Origin: an uncultured Halioglobus sp.
GTDB taxonomy: Bacteria > Pseudomonadota > Gammaproteobacteria > Pseudomonadales > Halieaceae
Length of the DNA: 10,330 nt
Assembly (NCBI GenBank): GCA_905480565.1
Contig: CAJQQW010000465.1
Location: 1 to 10,330, forward strand
Direction of reading: 5' to 3'
In this document: positions 6,990 to 10,330 of the stretch, in pieces
Layout of the letters: every line of letters starts with the position of its first letter
How positions within the stretch are numbered: position 1 is the stretch's first letter
Notes under the pieces: model-generated
Seen by the model: the letters and a program-made list of their open reading frames with translations, nothing else
What the model was told of the DNA's origin: nothing
Databases searched by the model: none
Translations under genes and position numbers: made by a program

Positions 6990-8114
6990 ATGAAACGAAT
7001 CTTTCCTCGACTGTTCGGGCAGTCCCGCAGCAGCAATAGCGCTAAAAAAACGCTTTATCTCCATATTGGAATGGGGAAGACCGGCACCACCGCTCTACAG
7101 GTTTTCTTCTCCGCCAACCGCAAAGCGTTGGAACAAAACGGGGTTCTCTATCCTACCTTGGGGGAAGTCTCTGGTGCGCACCACTTGTTGTCGCCCCATG
7201 CGCCGCGTTTCCTGAATAGCTGGACATTTAAACCGATAGATGACTGGGGCCCCAAGCTCGCCACTACTGACTTCGACAGCATTCTCCTGTCTTCGGAACT
7301 AATGAGCAGGGCAACGTCCGACGAGTTAATGCCGTTCTGCAGGTCAGCGATGGCATGGTTTGATCCGAAAATCGTTATGTATGTTCGCAGGCAGGACGAC
7401 ATCATCATGGCGAGCTACAACCAGCACATTAAATCCGGACTACAAAAAAGACAGCTTATCGACATTTATCAGGAAATGATTTCGAAGTTTGATTACGAGG
7501 CGCTGTTATTGCCCTGGGAAAACGCTGTCGGTCGCGAAAATATTATTGTACGCCCCTATGAACACGCACAGTTTTTCGATGGTGATTTGCGTAAAGATTT
7601 TCTTAAAAGCGTACTGGATATTGAAACTCACAATAGCTTTATATTTGATCAGGACAATCCTAATCCAAGCTTAAGAAAAGTACCCGGCGAATACCTGCGT
7701 ATGATCAATAATGTGGTCGTCGACCCAAAGAAAAATCATCGTTTCCGAGACTTGTTGCTGGATCTTACCGCGAATCCGGAACAAGGCCTGGATTGGCCGA
7801 GGAACTACGAGCCCTATCTGCCTGCAGATATCCGCAGGGCAATTATCAGCGCGAGCAATGCCAGTAATTTGGCTATCGCAAAAAAATATATGGCTCAGGA
7901 GAGCCGTGCATTGTTCCTCGATCCAATACCCGAGGAGAGTGACACATGGGAAGGTAACCGCCTGTCCCAGCAGATGGTCTCTTCAATATCGGCCTATTTG
8001 GTCAGGAAGGATCCGGATCTCATGCACTGGCTTGCTGGTGAATTGCATCAGTACCTCGATGACGAAAAATACGTGGTTCGCTCAGCGGCGAGAATGCTAA
8101 AAGTTACACTCTAA
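6990..8114 (+). CDS. Sulfotransferase-like protein, first of a tandem pair
   Basis: A 374-aa cytosolic-type protein with no signal peptide or membrane segment visible. After a basic N-terminus, strand TLYLHIG leads into GMGKTGTTALQ (27-37), the 5'-phosphosulfate-binding loop of the sulfotransferase fold. A second element KIVMYVRRQDD..ASYNQ (127-145) fits the 3'-phosphate-binding region, with Arg133/Arg134 and Ser142 as candidate PAPS contacts. SSELMS (101-106) matches the strand-turn often seen between them. The family transfers sulfate from PAPS to an alcohol or amine; the acceptor here is unknown, and surface polysaccharide is only a guess. The ATG at 6990 has no clear Shine-Dalgarno. It lies 83 bp after metF with a possible promoter of its own and 28 bp before a second, divergent paralogue. 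Codon use looks more AT-rich than in the methyl-cycle genes, consistent with an accessory insertion. Confidence 0.7.
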   Translation: MKRIFPRLFGQSRSSNSAKKTLYLHIGMGKTGTTALQVFFSANRKALEQNGVLYPTLGEVSGAHHLLSPHAPRFLNSWTFKPIDDWGPKLATTDFDSILLSSELMSRATSDELMPFCRSAMAWFDPKIVMYVRRQDDIIMASYNQHIKSGLQKRQLIDIYQEMISKFDYEALLLPWENAVGRENIIVRPYEHAQFFDGDLRKDFLKSVLDIETHNSFIFDQDNPNPSLRKVPGEYLRMINNVVVDPKKNHRFRDLLLDLTANPEQGLDWPRNYEPYLPADIRRAIISASNASNLAIAKKYMAQESRALFLDPIPEESDTWEGNRLSQQMVSSISAYLVRKDPDLMHWLAGELHQYLDDEKYVVRSAARMLKVTL

Positions 8115-8132
8115 CGATCGCGCTCGAATTCA

Positions 8133-8136
8133 GAGG
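8133..8136 (+). promoter_or_regulatory. Ribosome binding site pointing to an AUC start
   Basis: GAGG (within CAGAGG) lies six bases before the ATC codon at 8143. It is the only good Shine-Dalgarno between the end of the previous gene and the GTG at 8215, and it decides the proposed start. Confidence 0.5.
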
Positions 8137-8142
8137 TACGTC

Positions 8143-9180
8143 ATCAAAAAGCTGATACTTCATGCGGGTACTCATAAGACTGGAACAACGGCGATTCAGG
8201 ATTACCTGTCTAGGGTGCCTTTGCCGGAAGGGCTAGAGTTTCTTTATGTCGACAATCCGAACTCCTCGCTGCTGGTCCTGCAAGCATTCAAGACTGAGCT
8301 CGAAAAAACTCCGCGATTCCAACATTTAGATCTTACGGGGCCGGCGCTAATGAACATTCGTCGAAAGACGCGCGAAGAGCTGCGACGGGTTATTACATCC
8401 ACACGTGCTGGCAAACATATAATTTCCGCGGAGGACATCAGTACTTTTTCAGAAGATGAATTGCGAGAGATGCGCGATTTTTTTGCGCCTCAGTTTGACG
8501 AGATTCAGGTTTTTATTTATGTTCGCCCCATTAAAGAACGAATTGAAAGTGGCTTTCAGGAAGTCCTGAAAACGCGCTTCAGATCGATCAATCATTGTAT
8601 ACCGATGAACTATATGAGACTGGCACAGAAATTTGACGCTGTTTTTGGGCCGGCAAACACACACTTTTTTCGTTATAGCCGCAGTGATTTTCCCAATGGA
8701 AGCATCATCGACCATTTTTTGCGACAACTGGGCATCCCGCACATCGCAGTAGATGCCGCCATAAGTAACACCCGGCTGAGCAGACAGGCGGTACAACTAC
8801 TGTATGCGTACCGTATGAGGTACCCGCATCAACAGAGAGGTGACCAGGCCCTTATAAGGAAACTGGAAAGCCTAACGACAGCTGACAGTACTCGGTTTCA
8901 CTTTCACAGCTGCCTCTACAATGAGGTATTACTGACCGATGAGAGCGCTGCACGTTGTTTTGCAAAACGCTCGGGGTTTTCCGTTGACGAGAACATAAGC
9001 GCTCATGATTCCATAGGGATACGTGGTGAAGACGATTTACTGGATATTTCCAAACAGACTATCGAGTGGCTTCACAGTAATTTATCCATAGCGGCGAAGT
9101 TAGTGTTTCGCAAATCCCACAGCCCGGTGAAAATCGCGAAGGCGCTAAACTCTATGCGCCTTGCACTTTCAGGAGACTGA
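8143..9180 (+). CDS. Sulfotransferase-like protein with a non-canonical start codon
   Basis: From ATC at 8143 the protein is 345 aa and begins KKLILHAGTHKTGTTAIQ, the standard start of this family, with the PAPS-binding loop GTHKTGTT. The open frame begins at 8101 after a TAA, and no ATG, GTG or TTG occurs in it before GTG at 8215. Starting there (321 aa) would delete strand 1 and the whole loop. GAGG sits six bases before the ATC. CTG at 8152 is a second possibility but lacks a spaced Shine-Dalgarno. Further landmarks are ISAEDIS near residues 94-100 and VFIYVRPIKERIESGFQ near 123-139, the likely 3'-phosphate-binding element. The sequence looks AT-richer than flanking housekeeping genes and only distantly related to the preceding paralogue. 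The start may be a true AUC, a start-loss mutation or a sequencing error. The acceptor substrate is unknown. Confidence 0.65.
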   Translation: MKKLILHAGTHKTGTTAIQDYLSRVPLPEGLEFLYVDNPNSSLLVLQAFKTELEKTPRFQHLDLTGPALMNIRRKTREELRRVITSTRAGKHIISAEDISTFSEDELREMRDFFAPQFDEIQVFIYVRPIKERIESGFQEVLKTRFRSINHCIPMNYMRLAQKFDAVFGPANTHFFRYSRSDFPNGSIIDHFLRQLGIPHIAVDAAISNTRLSRQAVQLLYAYRMRYPHQQRGDQALIRKLESLTTADSTRFHFHSCLYNEVLLTDESAARCFAKRSGFSVDENISAHDSIGIRGEDDLLDISKQTIEWLHSNLSIAAKLVFRKSHSPVKIAKALNSMRLALSGD

Positions 9181-9185
9181 CTGCG

Positions 9186-9923
9186 ATGCGAGTCCCAAGA
9201 ATCCATACTGCCCACGCACTCAGCAATGCAATAGAGCTGGTACTTGAACCCGAGGCGAGTCACCATTTGACGAGAGTGCTTCGTATGGGAGTGGGAGACG
9301 CTGTTACCCTGTTCAACGGTAAAGGAGGCGAGTATGCCTCGACCATTAAGGCAATCGCCCGAAAAACTGTAACCATTAAGGTGGGTGAAAGGCAGAACAA
9401 CGACCGAGAATCACCGCTGGCGATACACCTTGGCATCGCGATTTCTCGTGGTGAACGTATGGACTGGATAATACAGAAAGCAACTGAGCTGGGCGTTAGC
9501 CACATTTCGCTACTGTTTACAGAACGGGTAGAAGTGAAACTGGATGCAGACCGGGCTGAAAAGAAATTGAGACATTGGCAGGAGGTTGCGATAAACGCTT
9601 GTGAACAATGTGGCCGCAATAGACTCCCGCATTTATCTCTACCGCAGAATATGAGCGGCTGGTTTGCCAGCACCGAAGCGATTCGCAAGTTCGTCCTTCA
9701 CCACCGGGCAAGTCCCCTGCCAGATGCTCTGGGAGTGCCATCTTCCATCGCTTTGCTGGTTGGACCGGAGGGGGGGCTTAGCGCTGCGGAAATTGAGCAG
9801 GCAGAGAATAACGGTTACGTGGCTTTAAGCCTTGGCCCGCGCGTGTTGCGCACGGAGACAGCACCCCTTGCAGCAATTGCTATTCTGCAAAGCAAATGGG
9901 GTGATATGAAGACCAGCGCTTAA
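9186..9923 (+). CDS. rsmE: 16S rRNA (uracil(1498)-N3)-methyltransferase
   Basis: A 245-aa SPOUT-class enzyme that methylates N3 of U1498 in the 30S decoding region using SAM. The N-terminal PUA-like domain is seen as SHHLTRVLRMGVGD (25-38) and FNGKGGEY (43-50). The trefoil-knot domain follows with ISRGERMDWIIQKATELGV (86-104), the NACEQCGR element (137-144), the SAM-binding loop LLVGPEGG (190-197), and SLGPRVLRTETA (215-226). Length is normal. AGGAG at 9171-9175 lies ten bases before the ATG and overlaps the end of the preceding sulfotransferase-like gene, which stops 5 bp earlier; cotranscription with that gene is likely. It consumes SAM, but its position near metK-sahH is not good evidence of a dedicated link. 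Confidence 0.95.
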   Translation: MRVPRIHTAHALSNAIELVLEPEASHHLTRVLRMGVGDAVTLFNGKGGEYASTIKAIARKTVTIKVGERQNNDRESPLAIHLGIAISRGERMDWIIQKATELGVSHISLLFTERVEVKLDADRAEKKLRHWQEVAINACEQCGRNRLPHLSLPQNMSGWFASTEAIRKFVLHHRASPLPDALGVPSSIALLVGPEGGLSAAEIEQAENNGYVALSLGPRVLRTETAPLAAIAILQSKWGDMKTSA

Positions 9924-9931
9924 ATACCAGC

Positions 9932-10330
9932 TTATTCTGGACTCAGCCAGCGCGCGTGCGACCACTCCAGAAAATCGGCCACACCATTTACAGTCTGTTC
10001 TGTGCGCACGGAGTGAAAAATCTCGAACGCGTGCTGCGCGCCCGGCAATTCTGCGTAAACGACCGATTCACGGCTAACCGCCTGCAGAGCCGAGACAAAT
10101 GCTCGGGCTTCTTCTACCCAGACCAAGGTGTCGTGGGTACCTTGTATCACAAACATAGGGGGCGCCTCGTCCGACACATGACTGATCGGCGAAGCGGCTT
10201 CCCATGCATCCCGTTTCTCTATCGGCGTACACTGCATCACCTTGTCTGACAGCAGGCTCTCCATAGACATACCCGAACGTATATTATTGCGATCGAGAAA
10301 ATCGTAAACACCGTAAATAGGCACGGCGGC
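9932..10330 (-). CDS. Alpha/beta hydrolase (esterase/lipase-like), C-terminal fragment
   Basis: The last 133 codons of a leftward gene cut by the right window edge. The visible part begins at the strand PIYGVYDF, common in HSL/carboxylesterase-type hydrolases just after the nucleophile region. It then has SPISHV and APPMFVIQGTHDTLV, in which the Asp (residue 67 of the fragment) fits the catalytic acid, and LPGAQHAFEIF with the probable catalytic His (residue 100). The nucleophile Ser and oxyanion motif must lie outside the window, so activity and substrate cannot be judged. A GTG at 10324-10322 is internal: the frame stays open upstream and the fold would be decapitated. The gene converges on rsmE with an 8-bp gap and no evident terminator between them. 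Confidence 0.8.
   Translation of the reverse strand, partial: AAVPIYGVYDFLDRNNIRSGMSMESLLSDKVMQCTPIEKRDAWEAASPISHVSDEAPPMFVIQGTHDTLVWVEEARAFVSALQAVSRESVVYAELPGAQHAFEIFHSVRTEQTVNGVADFLEWSHARWLSPE

Noticed and set aside
8215..9180. GTG at 8215 as the start of the second sulfotransferase-like gene
   Set aside because: It would remove the KTGTT cofactor loop that is clearly encoded in frame just upstream.
1..10330. CRISPR arrays, insertion sequences, tRNA or rRNA genes
   Set aside because: No spaced direct repeats, transposase motifs, terminal inverted repeats or recognisable tRNA/rRNA sequence were seen on either strand.

Overview
The window looks like a chromosomal segment of a gammaproteobacterium. 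The evidence is an Epd-type (not GapA-type) dehydrogenase next to transketolase, a textbook CRP-type site, and a Pseudomonas-like neighbourhood in which an ArsR/methyltransferase gene and metK sit divergently from tkt-epd. The moderate GC content and the sulfotransferase-like genes would suit a marine lineage such as the Cellvibrionales/Halieaceae, but that placement is inference.

Layout. On the minus strand, positions 1-2147 carry the start of epd (cut by the window edge) and complete tkt, part of a central-carbon operon transcribed leftwards. A 186-bp divergent intergenic region (2148-2333) holds a near-ideal CRP-type palindrome, a perfect 24-bp palindrome and a good sigma-70 promoter. On the plus strand, 2334-6906 is an activated-methyl-cycle operon: sahR (ArsR HTH fused to a SAM-methyltransferase fold), metK (makes SAM), sahH (hydrolyses SAH) and metF (supplies methyl-THF to remake methionine). 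The 106-nt metK-sahH gap can fold into two hairpins with a possible pseudoknot.

Positions 6990-9180 hold two tandem, divergent sulfotransferase-like genes inserted between metF and rsmE. The second has no ATG/GTG/TTG start ahead of its PAPS-binding motif; an AUC codon with a well-placed ribosome binding site is the best candidate start. rsmE (9186-9923) follows, then a convergent alpha/beta hydrolase cut by the right edge.

How it works together. MetK, SahH and MetF run the SAM-SAH-methionine cycle. The first gene of the operon is probably its sensor, binding SAH or SAM and repressing from the 24-bp palindrome that covers the -35 box. The CRP-type site centred at -61.5 would add carbon/cAMP control. 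No wholly new system is evident. The most unusual items are the compact two-input promoter with an apparently leaderless sahR, the structured sahH leader and the non-canonical start of the second sulfotransferase.
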